From assembly GCA_028703215.1 (NCBI GenBank), contig JAQVNH010000061.1, positions 1-6,670 on the forward strand: a stretch of DNA of 6,670 nt. The letters are read 5' to 3'. This document shows, one piece after another, positions 1 to 5,285 of this stretch. Position numbers and translations under genes: made by a program. The notes beneath the pieces were generated by a model. The model was given only the letters and a program-made list of their open reading frames with translations, did not search any database and was not told the DNA's origin. The number at the start of each line of letters is the position of its first letter. The first letter of the stretch is position 1. This DNA is from Eubacteriales bacterium (lineage in GTDB: Bacteria > Bacillota > Clostridia > Acetivibrionales > STF1-152).

Positions 1-1918
1 ATTCGCTCATATCTATCCTGATCATGTTTTCTTCAGTATCGAACAATGCTTCCGCAAGGGTTTTTGCGAGTTCAGTTTTTCCAACTCCGGTAGGTCCCAA
101 AAAGATAAATGATCCGATCGGCTTCCCCGGATCCTTAAGGCCTGAGCGCGCCCTCATTACAGCATCAGAGACTGCTGTGACCGCTTCGTCCTGCCCGATC
201 ACTCTTTTGTGGAGAATGTTTTCCAGGTTGAGGAGTTTTTCCCTTTCGCTTTCCACAAGACGCGTTACAGGGATCCCTGTCCATTTTGAAATAATCTCGG
301 CAATTTCCTCCTCGGTCACCTTTTCTTTCATCAGCTTATTCTCTGACGACGATTGGGCTTGCTCGATATCTTTTATGCTCTTTTCTGTTTCAGGCAGTTT
401 TCCGTATTTGAGAACAGCAAGCTTATTAAGGTCGTAAACCCTTTCCGCTTCCTCGATTTGCATCTTTATTTCATCAAGCTGTTTCCTGAGCTTCTTTTCT
501 TTGCCTATATTGCCTTTTTCTATTTCCCATTGCACACGCATCTCGTCTGCGCGTGACTTGAATTCGGATATTTCATTTTCTATAACGCTCAAACGCTGAG
601 CGGATTCTTGATCGGTTTCCTTCTTCAGAGCTTCTCTCTCGATTTCAAGCTGCATTATTTTTCTGCTGATCTCGTCAAGTTCCGCCGGCATACTGTCGAT
701 CTCGGTCCTTATCATGGCGGCAGCCTCGTCCATCAGGTCTATTGCCTTGTCGGGCAGATATCTGTCGCTGATATATTTGTTTGAAAGCACAGCGGAGGCG
801 ATGATCGCACCGTCGGTTATCCTGACCCCGTGATGGATCTCGAATTTTTCCTTGAGTCCTCTCAGGATAGATATCGTATCCTCAACCGTCGGCTGTTCAA
901 CGAGAAGCGGCTGAAACCTTCTCTCAAGAGCTTTGTCCTTTTCGATATATTTTCTGTATTCGTCGATGGTCGTCGCGCCGATACAATGCAGCTCGCCTCT
1001 TGCCAGCATCGGTTTAAGGAGATTTCCGGCATCCATAGCCCCTTCCGCTTTGCCCGCTCCGACAATATTGTGGATCTCGTCGATAAAAAGTATTATCTGT
1101 CCTTCGGACTTGCGTATCTCATTGAGCACTGCCTTGAGCCGCTCCTCAAATTCACCGCGATACTTTGCCCCCGCGATGAGAGAGCCCATGTCAAGGGTGA
1201 ATATCGTTTTATTTTTCAGTCCCTCGGGCACATCGCCTTTGAGGATCCTTTGCGCCAGGCCCTCAACGATTGCTGTTTTGCCGACTCCCGGCTCTCCGAT
1301 CAGGACAGGGTTATTTTTGGTTCTCCGGGATAATATCCTTATAGTTCTTCTGATCTCGGAATCTCTTCCTATGACCGGATCAAGCTTCCCGTCTTTAGCC
1401 AATTCCACTAGATCCCTGCCGTATTTATTGAGCGCCTCGTATGTGCCTTCCGGATTCTGAGATGTTATTTTTTGGTTGCTTCTGACCTTTTCCAGGGCAC
1501 TTAGAAATTTTTCCCTGTTTAAATTGAATTTTCTGAAAATATTTTGCGAGGGAGTATTTCTCTCTCCGAGAAGCGCCAGAAAAATGTGTTCGACTCCGAC
1601 GTAATCGTCTTTGAATTTTGCGGCTTCATCTTCGGCGTCAAGCAGTATTTTGTTGAACCGCCTTGTCGCATATAGGCTTGAAGCCCCTTCTCCCTCTACC
1701 TTCGGAACTTTCTCAATTTCCATTTCCACGTCTTTCGTGTATTGAGAAATGTCTGCACCCATAAGACTAATGAGCTTTGGAACAAGTCCTTCCTGCTGTT
1801 TAAGGAGAGCAAGGTGCAGGTGCTCTCCGTCAATTTGCTGGTTAGACAGTCTTATAGCCGTTTCCTGCGCCGACTGGAGAGCTTCCTGAGCCCTTTCCGT
1901 ATATTTTTCTATATTCAT
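1..1918 (-). CDS. clpB: ATP-dependent disaggregase ClpB, 3' end outside window
   Basis: This is the Hsp100 disaggregase, a cytoplasmic AAA+ hexamer that threads aggregated proteins through its pore and works with DnaK/DnaJ. The frame was followed codon by codon and is open without interruption for 639 residues. The family runs to about 860, so roughly 220 C-terminal residues lie beyond position 1. The N-domain covers about 1-145. NBD1 has Walker A GEPGVGKT at 208-215, the pore loop GAKYRG at 250-255, Walker B IILFIDEIH at 275-283 and the arginine-finger pair at 333-334. A coiled-coil middle domain (about 408-525, with YDLNK...KYGKLP at 495-509) separates ClpB from ClpA and ClpC. NBD2 begins near 555 and its Walker A GPTGVGKT is at 608-615. 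The ATG start is preceded by GAGGTG (1925-1930) at 6-nt spacing. The gene follows the dnaJ-like gene after 48 bases with no terminator, so they are probably co-transcribed under CtsR control. Confidence 0.97.
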   Translation of the reverse strand, partial: MNIEKYTERAQEALQSAQETAIRLSNQQIDGEHLHLALLKQQEGLVPKLISLMGADISQYTKDVEMEIEKVPKVEGEGASSLYATRRFNKILLDAEDEAAKFKDDYVGVEHIFLALLGERNTPSQNIFRKFNLNREKFLSALEKVRSNQKITSQNPEGTYEALNKYGRDLVELAKDGKLDPVIGRDSEIRRTIRILSRRTKNNPVLIGEPGVGKTAIVEGLAQRILKGDVPEGLKNKTIFTLDMGSLIAGAKYRGEFEERLKAVLNEIRKSEGQIILFIDEIHNIVGAGKAEGAMDAGNLLKPMLARGELHCIGATTIDEYRKYIEKDKALERRFQPLLVEQPTVEDTISILRGLKEKFEIHHGVRITDGAIIASAVLSNKYISDRYLPDKAIDLMDEAAAMIRTEIDSMPAELDEISRKIMQLEIEREALKKETDQESAQRLSVIENEISEFKSRADEMRVQWEIEKGNIGKEKKLRKQLDEIKMQIEEAERVYDLNKLAVLKYGKLPETEKSIKDIEQAQSSSENKLMKEKVTEEEIAEIISKWTGIPVTRLVESEREKLLNLENILHKRVIGQDEAVTAVSDAVMRARSGLKDPGKPIGSFIFLGPTGVGKTELAKTLAEALFDTEENMIRIDMSE

Positions 1919-1966
1919 ATAAATCACCTCTGATGTGTATAAATCGATCTATTATTCCCTGTATGC

Positions 1967-2932
1967 TTATCTTGATGGTTTGTATGTCGATATTTCCTTT
2001 AATTTCTCATAAAGCTCTTTTTCTTTGGCAGACAAATTTGTCGGGTTTACTATTCTGACCCTCAGCATCAGGTCTCCTCTTTTTCCCGACCTGCTGCGGT
2101 ATCCCTGTCCGCCGACCCTGATCTTATTATCAGTTTGTATGCCCGCAGGTATCTTGACATTTATATGCCCGTCAATAGTGTCATAAGGTATCTCGGTTCC
2201 CGTTGCCGCCTCCCAGGGAGTGAGGTTTATCGTGCCTTCAAGATTGCTCCCGTCGATTTTAAACCTTCCGGGAATGAATTCCACACTAAGGTATAAGTCC
2301 CCGGCAGGTCCCCCGTTTATTCCAGGCTGTCCCTGTCCGGCCAGTTTGACTTTCCCTCCCGGCTGGATATCCTTTGGTATCTTAAAATCGATCGTCTGAT
2401 TATGCGAACCGAAATTCAATCCTATCCTTTTGCTTGAGGCCTTGAAAGCCTCTTCAGGAGTAATCTCGATTTTAGCCTCTATGTCTGCGCCCTTTGCCGG
2501 ATTTTTTCTTGAAAAACGCTTCCCGCCGGATGTTTGCGAAGATCTCCCCTGCTGCCGGAATATTTCGTCAAGATTTATGCCTCCGCTTCCGCCTCCGAAA
2601 AACATGTCAAAAAAGTCGCTGAAACCGCTGTTTCCGGAGGAAGAATACTCATATCTCATATTATTGCCGAACCCGTACTGAGATGGGTCGAAATTCTGAT
2701 CCTGTCCGAAATTCATACCCTTCCCCAGCTGGTCGTATTTCTTTCTTTTCTCCTTATCACCAAGTACTTCGTAGGCCTCGTTTATCTCTTTGAATTTTGC
2801 CTCGACTGTGTTATCGCCCTTATTAGTATCGGGATGATATTTTTTTGCCAGCTTTCTGAATGATTTTTTTATTTCGTCCTGGGATGCGTCTTTACCCACT
2901 TCTAGGATCTCGTAATAGTTTTTGTATTTCAA
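1967..2932 (-). CDS. CbpA-type DnaJ co-chaperone (J domain, no zinc finger)
   Basis: This is a J-domain co-chaperone that should stimulate DnaK ATPase and deliver clients to it in the cytoplasm. The 321-residue product has a J domain at about 5-69 with the essential HPD at 33-35. A Gly/Phe-rich region follows at about 72-147 (GFGNN, FFGGGSGG). Two DnaJ C-terminal beta domains span about 148-301 (with GDLYLSVEF and GDLMLRVRI), then a short helical tail. The protein has no cysteine, so the four CxxCxGxG zinc motifs of classical DnaJ are absent. The length and order match type II/CbpA proteins rather than DnaJ (about 375 residues). The start codon is TTG, supported by AAGGAGA six bases upstream and by the J domain beginning at once. 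It is the first gene of the operon with clpB and lies directly behind a CtsR operator. It could simply be annotated DnaJ; the zinc-finger-less class is certain from the sequence. Confidence 0.95.
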   Translation of the reverse strand: MKYKNYYEILEVGKDASQDEIKKSFRKLAKKYHPDTNKGDNTVEAKFKEINEAYEVLGDKEKRKKYDQLGKGMNFGQDQNFDPSQYGFGNNMRYEYSSSGNSGFSDFFDMFFGGGSGGINLDEIFRQQGRSSQTSGGKRFSRKNPAKGADIEAKIEITPEEAFKASSKRIGLNFGSHNQTIDFKIPKDIQPGGKVKLAGQGQPGINGGPAGDLYLSVEFIPGRFKIDGSNLEGTINLTPWEAATGTEIPYDTIDGHINVKIPAGIQTDNKIRVGGQGYRSRSGKRGDLMLRVRIVNPTNLSAKEKELYEKLKEISTYKPSR

Positions 2933-2938
2933 TTTTTA

Positions 2939-2945
2939 TCTCCTT
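2939..2945 (-). promoter_or_regulatory. Ribosome binding site fixing a TTG start
   Basis: On the minus strand the sequence reads AAGGAGA, a near-perfect Shine-Dalgarno, six bases before a TTG codon. It decides the start of the dnaJ-like gene. Confidence 0.85.
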
Positions 2946-2951
2946 TTAATC

Positions 2952-2968
2952 TTTGACTATCTCTGACC
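2952..2968 (-). promoter_or_regulatory. CtsR heat-shock operator
   Basis: The minus strand reads GGTCAGAGATAGTCAAA. The established CtsR consensus is RGTCAAANANRGTCAAA, a direct heptad repeat with a 3-base spacer. The match is perfect except for one base in the first heptad (G for A at its sixth position). The site starts about ten bases downstream of the predicted -10, so it covers the start of transcription, a typical position for CtsR repression. It implies repression of the dnaJ-like/clpB operon until CtsR is inactivated by heat or protein stress. CtsR itself is not encoded in the window. Confidence 0.85.
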
Positions 2969-2977
2969 TTTATATAA

Positions 2978-3006
2978 ATAATATACCCGTTTTTATAAAA
3001 AATCAA
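2978..3006 (-). promoter_or_regulatory. Promoter of the dnaJ-like/clpB operon
   Basis: On the minus strand a -35 TTGATT (3001-3006) is separated by 17 bases from a -10 TATTAT (2978-2983), one mismatch from TATAAT. Transcription should start near 2971, immediately before the CtsR box. A TATATT two bases upstream is an alternative -10 with a 15-base spacer. The promoter elements overlap the inverted repeat 2983-3021. Confidence 0.65.
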
Positions 3007-3021
3007 CATAAAAACGGGTAT
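2983..3021 (-). terminator. Perfect 14-bp inverted repeat, probable terminator of the LysM gene
   Basis: The arms 2983-2996 and 3008-3021 are perfectly complementary, with an 11-base loop. The repeat begins 7 bases beyond the stop codon of the leftward LysM gene. On the minus strand it is followed by an AT-rich run (ATTATTTATATAAA) rather than a clean T tract, and the arms are mostly A/T with a CCCG block, so termination may be weak. Because the -35 of the next operon lies in the loop and next to the arms, the repeat could instead, or also, be an operator. Confidence 0.5.
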
Positions 3022-3028
3022 GTTTTGA

Positions 3029-4444
3029 TTAATTCAGCACCGGTATTTTCAATACGGTTCCGATTTCTATCATATCGGCATTTGTAATATTATTTGCCTG
3101 CATTATAAGGTTGATTTTCGAGGTGTCTCCGTAGAACTGCCTGCTGATGCTCGAGAGCGTGTCACCCTTTTTGACTGTGTATTCCTGATAATTTCCGGTA
3201 TAAGCTGTCGTTGAACCGGCGGTAGTAGTTGGCCTGGCAGTGGTCGTCGGCTGAGCTGTAGTTGTCGGAGATGCCGTAGTTGTGGGCGCAGCAGTCGTTG
3301 TGGTGCCGCCATCCCCGGTCGTCGGCGCAGCTGAAGTCGTCGGTTTCTGAGTGGTTGTCGGTTTGGATGCCGTTATGGGCGTCGACTCGCCTCCGCCGTT
3401 TTCGGGAGGCCCGAACAGCAGTCTTTGCAATCCCATGAAAATACCAAATACCACAGCGAAAATAATGACTGTCGACAATATAAGCTTCAATGCCCTTTTG
3501 ACTTTTCTCGAAATTGATTTTGAGGGCATCCTGCCGGTAAACTCTCTTGCGGCACTCGCGCCTCCTGCCGGAGCCTCAAAAGCTGCAGCGGCGGCTGTTC
3601 TGACTGCCGAACGTTGAGAGGACCTTGAAATTACCCTGTGCTCTCTGGATCCTTTTATTTCATCGACTTTGATTACCTGAATCAGTATATCCTGTTTCCT
3701 CTGCCTCTTTAATACTTCGTCCATAGCGGTGACCGACATATATGCCGAATCTCCATCCAGCGACATTATGTAAAGCAGTGCTTCTTCATCAAGATAATCT
3801 ATAAGGTTATTGCTGCTAAGCAAAAATGTGTCTCCCGGCCTTATTTCGAAACTATTGCTCTTAAGCGGAACTTGAGACTCTTCGGATATATTTTCTCCGT
3901 CTATCGATATTTCTTCCTGCTCATCTTCAAAATCATCCGTTTTATTTGCCTGATCAGTATTTCTGCTGTCCTCGTCCAGTAATTTGAGCGAGCCGTTTCT
4001 GACAAGATAAATCTTCGAACTTCCCAGTCTTATTATCCCCGCACTGTTTTCATGCATCAGGATTGCCGCAAGCGAAGCTTCTCCGGAAGAAAAGGCTTCG
4101 GATAAAGGCTGTTCCTTGACCTTGTCGTATATATCTTCGACAATCTCATACAAGTCGTCAAGCGCTTCCTCGATGTCATCGACATTTTCTGCGTTTTTTT
4201 GATAATACCGGTGGATGTTCTCAACCAAAGAGATGGGGATATTGCGATCGGAATTTTCATTTTCCATGCCTTCGCTGACTGCAAAAAGCTGGGTGTCTCG
4301 GATGCTTTCTACGGAAATGTTCATGTTGTTGATGGGGGGACGGCAGGTATATTTCCCGTTTATGTAATAACTCCCGGTGCCGGCGGAATCGGTTATTCCA
4401 ACATATGATACCATTGAGGCATCAATCTTTAAATAATCTCCCAT
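3029..4444 (-). CDS. Membrane-anchored PP2C-like pseudophosphatase with C-terminal LysM domain
   Basis: I do not recognise a named gene. The 471-residue product begins with a region (about 10-262) whose strand pattern follows PP2C/PPM phosphatases: LFAVSEGM at 53-60 for the DGMGG motif, IIRLGSSKIYLVRNGSLKLL at 137-156 for the GDSR region, and IRPGDTFLLSSNNLID at 201-216 for the SDG motif. The metal-binding aspartates are replaced (SEGM, GSSK, SNN, QDIL), so catalysis is unlikely. An acidic insertion occupies about 157-190. A basic and Ala-rich segment (about 264-318) leads to one membrane helix at about 320-341. Then comes a Thr/Pro/Ala-rich linker (about 354-415) and a LysM domain at 421-468 (YTVKKGDTLSSISRQFYGD). 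Positive residues before the helix put the PP2C-like part in the cytoplasm and LysM outside, where LysM normally binds peptidoglycan. The ATG is preceded by GAGGGGAG at about 5 nt. It has its own promoter. Domain architecture is clear; the role is inferred. Confidence 0.85.
   Translation of the reverse strand: MGDYLKIDASMVSYVGITDSAGTGSYYINGKYTCRPPINNMNISVESIRDTQLFAVSEGMENENSDRNIPISLVENIHRYYQKNAENVDDIEEALDDLYEIVEDIYDKVKEQPLSEAFSSGEASLAAILMHENSAGIIRLGSSKIYLVRNGSLKLLDEDSRNTDQANKTDDFEDEQEEISIDGENISEESQVPLKSNSFEIRPGDTFLLSSNNLIDYLDEEALLYIMSLDGDSAYMSVTAMDEVLKRQRKQDILIQVIKVDEIKGSREHRVISRSSQRSAVRTAAAAAFEAPAGGASAAREFTGRMPSKSISRKVKRALKLILSTVIIFAVVFGIFMGLQRLLFGPPENGGGESTPITASKPTTTQKPTTSAAPTTGDGGTTTTAAPTTTASPTTTAQPTTTARPTTTAGSTTAYTGNYQEYTVKKGDTLSSISRQFYGDTSKINLIMQANNITNADMIEIGTVLKIPVLN
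3222..3311 (-). repeat. 18-bp tandem repeats encoding the Thr/Pro linker
   Basis: Four to five imperfect 18-base units, each beginning GTxGTxGT on the plus strand (3222, 3240, 3258, 3276, 3294), encode the hexad APTTTx in the extracellular linker of the LysM protein. Such in-frame arrays can gain or lose units without a frameshift, changing linker length. The linker resembles the low-complexity, possibly glycosylated spacers of secreted Gram-positive proteins. Confidence 0.75.
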
Positions 4445-4477
4445 AGTGGCTCCCCTCTTTTTTATCTTTAGTTACTA

Positions 4478-4492
4478 TATGATAATATCATA
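4478..4492. promoter_or_regulatory. 15-bp palindrome over the -10 of the LysM gene promoter
   Basis: TATGATAATATCATA is a perfect 7+1+7 palindrome that contains the predicted -10. It could bind a dimeric regulator, but it is entirely AT-rich except for one G/C pair, so it may be coincidental. Confidence 0.3.
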
Positions 4493-4510
4493 ACACAAAA
4501 ACACATTCAA
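4482..4510 (-). promoter_or_regulatory. Promoter of the pseudophosphatase/LysM gene
   Basis: On the minus strand a -35 TTGAAT (4505-4510) and a -10 TATTAT (4482-4487) are 17 bases apart. Transcription would start near 4475, leaving a leader of about 30 bases before the ATG. Confidence 0.6.
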
Positions 4511-4517
4511 GTAGACC

Positions 4518-4586
4518 AAAAGAACCAGGGGGACAGGTTTAGTGGCCTTTTTTTGAGGCCACTAAACCTGTCCCCCTGGTTCTTTT
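4518..4586. repeat. 69-bp palindromic element, copy 1
   Basis: The arms 4518-4548 and 4556-4586 are perfectly complementary over 31 bp, with a 7-base loop (TTTTTTG). A 23-bp arm core (4524-4546, beginning ACCAGGGGGACAGG and ending TAGTGGC) is shared with the copy at 4999-5067. The element sits between two divergent promoters, 7 bases from each -35. Long GC-rich intergenic hairpins of this kind are known as REP/REPIN-like elements mobilised by REP-associated tyrosine transposases, or as MITEs. Assignment to such a family is inference; no transposase is present and no target duplication is visible. Confidence 0.9.
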
Positions 4587-4593
4587 ATCCGCC

Positions 4594-4622
4594 TTGCAAT
4601 TTTACATTCTTATAAATATAAT
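4594..4622 (+). promoter_or_regulatory. Promoter of the xre gene
   Basis: A -35 TTGCAA (4594-4599) is 17 bases from a perfect -10 TATAAT (4617-4622). The start would be near 4629, about 43 bases before the ATG. It begins 7 bases after palindrome copy 1. Confidence 0.7.
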
Positions 4623-4671
4623 AAATATGCCAAAAAGTTAAAGGGATAATAATTGAAATCAGAGGTCACAA

Positions 4672-4989
4672 ATGAGTTTAGGAGAGCAAATCGCGCATGT
4701 GCGCAAGACAAAAAATATTAAATCAGGCGAGCTTGCGGAAGTAATAGGAGTAAAGCAACCTTATATAAGTGCTATCGAAAATGGGAGAAAAATCCCCAGT
4801 GTCGATTTGCTGCAGAAAATTGCATCCGCTCTCGGGACTACCTCATCGGAGCTTTTGGGGGAGTCTTCTCCTCCTCTCTCATTTGAGATGAAAAGGCTTG
4901 TCGATACGGCCAAGTTTTTAGACAAAGAAATGCTTGACGGTCTCATAGGAGTGCTCGAAGATCTCACATCCGGTTACCTCAAGCATTAA
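4672..4989 (+). CDS. Xre/Cro-CI family HTH transcriptional regulator
   Basis: This 105-residue cytoplasmic DNA-binding protein has a Cro/CI-type helix-turn-helix domain at about 5-62. The scaffold helix is GELAEVIGV at 19-27, the recognition helix is around KQPYISAIENGRKIPS at 28-43, and LLQKIASALGTTSSELL follows at 46-62. A Pro-containing hinge (about 65-69) leads to a C-terminal helical segment (70-105) probably used for dimerisation. The size and plan resemble SinR-like or stand-alone Xre repressors. The ATG is preceded by AGAGGT at 5-nt spacing. The gene stands alone on its strand, has its own promoter, and is bracketed by two 69-bp palindromes. Its targets are unknown. Autoregulation and control of the divergent LysM gene are possible, but no obvious operator repeat is seen near its -10. 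No toxin, integrase or phage partner is nearby. Confidence 0.92.
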   Translation: MSLGEQIAHVRKTKNIKSGELAEVIGVKQPYISAIENGRKIPSVDLLQKIASALGTTSSELLGESSPPLSFEMKRLVDTAKFLDKEMLDGLIGVLEDLTSGYLKH

Positions 4990-4998
4990 GCGGATTAA

Positions 4999-5067
4999 AG
5001 GAGACCAGGGGGACAGGTTTAGTGGCTCTTCTGATGAGAGCCACTAAACCTGTCCCCCTGGTCTCCT
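4999..5067. repeat. 69-bp palindromic element, copy 2
   Basis: The arms 4999-5029 and 5037-5067 are perfectly complementary over 31 bp, with a 7-base loop (TCTGATG). It shares the 23-bp arm core with copy 1 but has different outer bases (AGGAG against AAAAGA), inner bases and loop. It starts 9 bases after the xre stop codon, so it would form the 3' hairpin of the xre message. No T tract follows on the plus strand, so it is not a standard intrinsic terminator, although the strong hairpin could stabilise the message or impede polymerase. Confidence 0.9.
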
Positions 5068-5068
5068 A

Positions 5069-5097
5069 TTGACAAGGATGCGCTTTGGAATTAAAAT
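5069..5097 (+). promoter_or_regulatory. Promoter of tRNA-Val
   Basis: A perfect -35 TTGACA (5069-5074) is 17 bases from a -10 TAAAAT (5092-5097), one mismatch from consensus. Transcription would start near 5104, about 17 bases before the tRNA. The -35 begins two bases after the end of palindrome copy 2. Confidence 0.8.
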
Positions 5098-5120
5098 CAT
5101 ATTGCTGTCCTGTTTTACAA

Positions 5121-5196
5121 GGGCGATTAACTCAGCTGGCAGAGTGCCAACTTGACGTGTTGGAAGTCATAGGTTCGAATCCTATATCGCCCACCA
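5121..5196 (+). tRNA. tRNA-Val (anticodon GAC)
   Basis: The 76-base cloverleaf is complete. The acceptor stem pairs GGGCGAT with ATCGCCC, the D stem ACTC with GAGT, the anticodon stem CCAAC with GTTGG, and the T stem ATAGG with CCTAT around the loop TTCGAAT. The anticodon loop TTGACGT places GAC at 5154-5156, reading valine GUC and GUU codons. The discriminator A and the CCA end are encoded. It is a single-gene unit with its own promoter and terminator. Confidence 0.97.
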
Positions 5197-5228
5197 AAAA
5201 GAATCCTGTGAAAACAGGATTCTTTTTT
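5197..5228. terminator. Bidirectional intrinsic terminator between tRNA-Val and the uxaE-like gene
   Basis: A stem of at least 9 bp (AGAATCCTGT paired with ACAGGATTCT) with a GAAA tetraloop is followed on the plus strand by six T residues, and on the minus strand by five. It directly follows the tRNA CCA end and lies about 57 bases beyond the stop of the convergent gene, so it can serve both. Confidence 0.88.
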
Positions 5229-5285
5229 ATCTGCATCTTAAGTATCTGACCAAGCAACACGTCATATAGATATTTTTTAGCCGCC

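Noticed and set aside
830..1460. Overlapping rightward open frames of 167 and 175 codons opposite clpB
   Set aside because: They lie wholly antisense to the verified ClpB frame, have no ribosome binding site of note, and encode no recognisable domain; they mirror the codon bias of clpB.
1919..1966. Separate promoter or CIRCE element in front of clpB
   Set aside because: The 48-base gap holds the ribosome binding site but no CIRCE inverted repeat (TTAGCACTC-N9-GAGTGCTAA) and no convincing -35/-10 pair.
2534..2863. Rightward open frame of 109 codons opposite the dnaJ-like gene
   Set aside because: It is antisense to a well-supported gene and gives a composition-biased, unrecognisable peptide.
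3029..4444. Annotation as an active PP2C serine/threonine phosphatase
   Set aside because: The DGMGG, GDSR and SDG signatures are all degenerate, and the metal-binding aspartates are replaced.
4664..4670. GGTCACA before xre as a CtsR half-site
   Set aside because: It is a single imperfect heptad without the second repeat and overlaps the ribosome binding site.
4518..5067. Two similar palindromic repeats read as a CRISPR array
   Set aside because: There are only two copies, 412 bases apart, with a gene between them and no spacer periodicity or cas gene.
5121..5196. tRNA-Val as an integration (att) site of a mobile island carrying xre
   Set aside because: The xre gene lies on the 5' side of the tRNA, no integrase is present, and no partial repeat of the tRNA 3' end is seen in the window.
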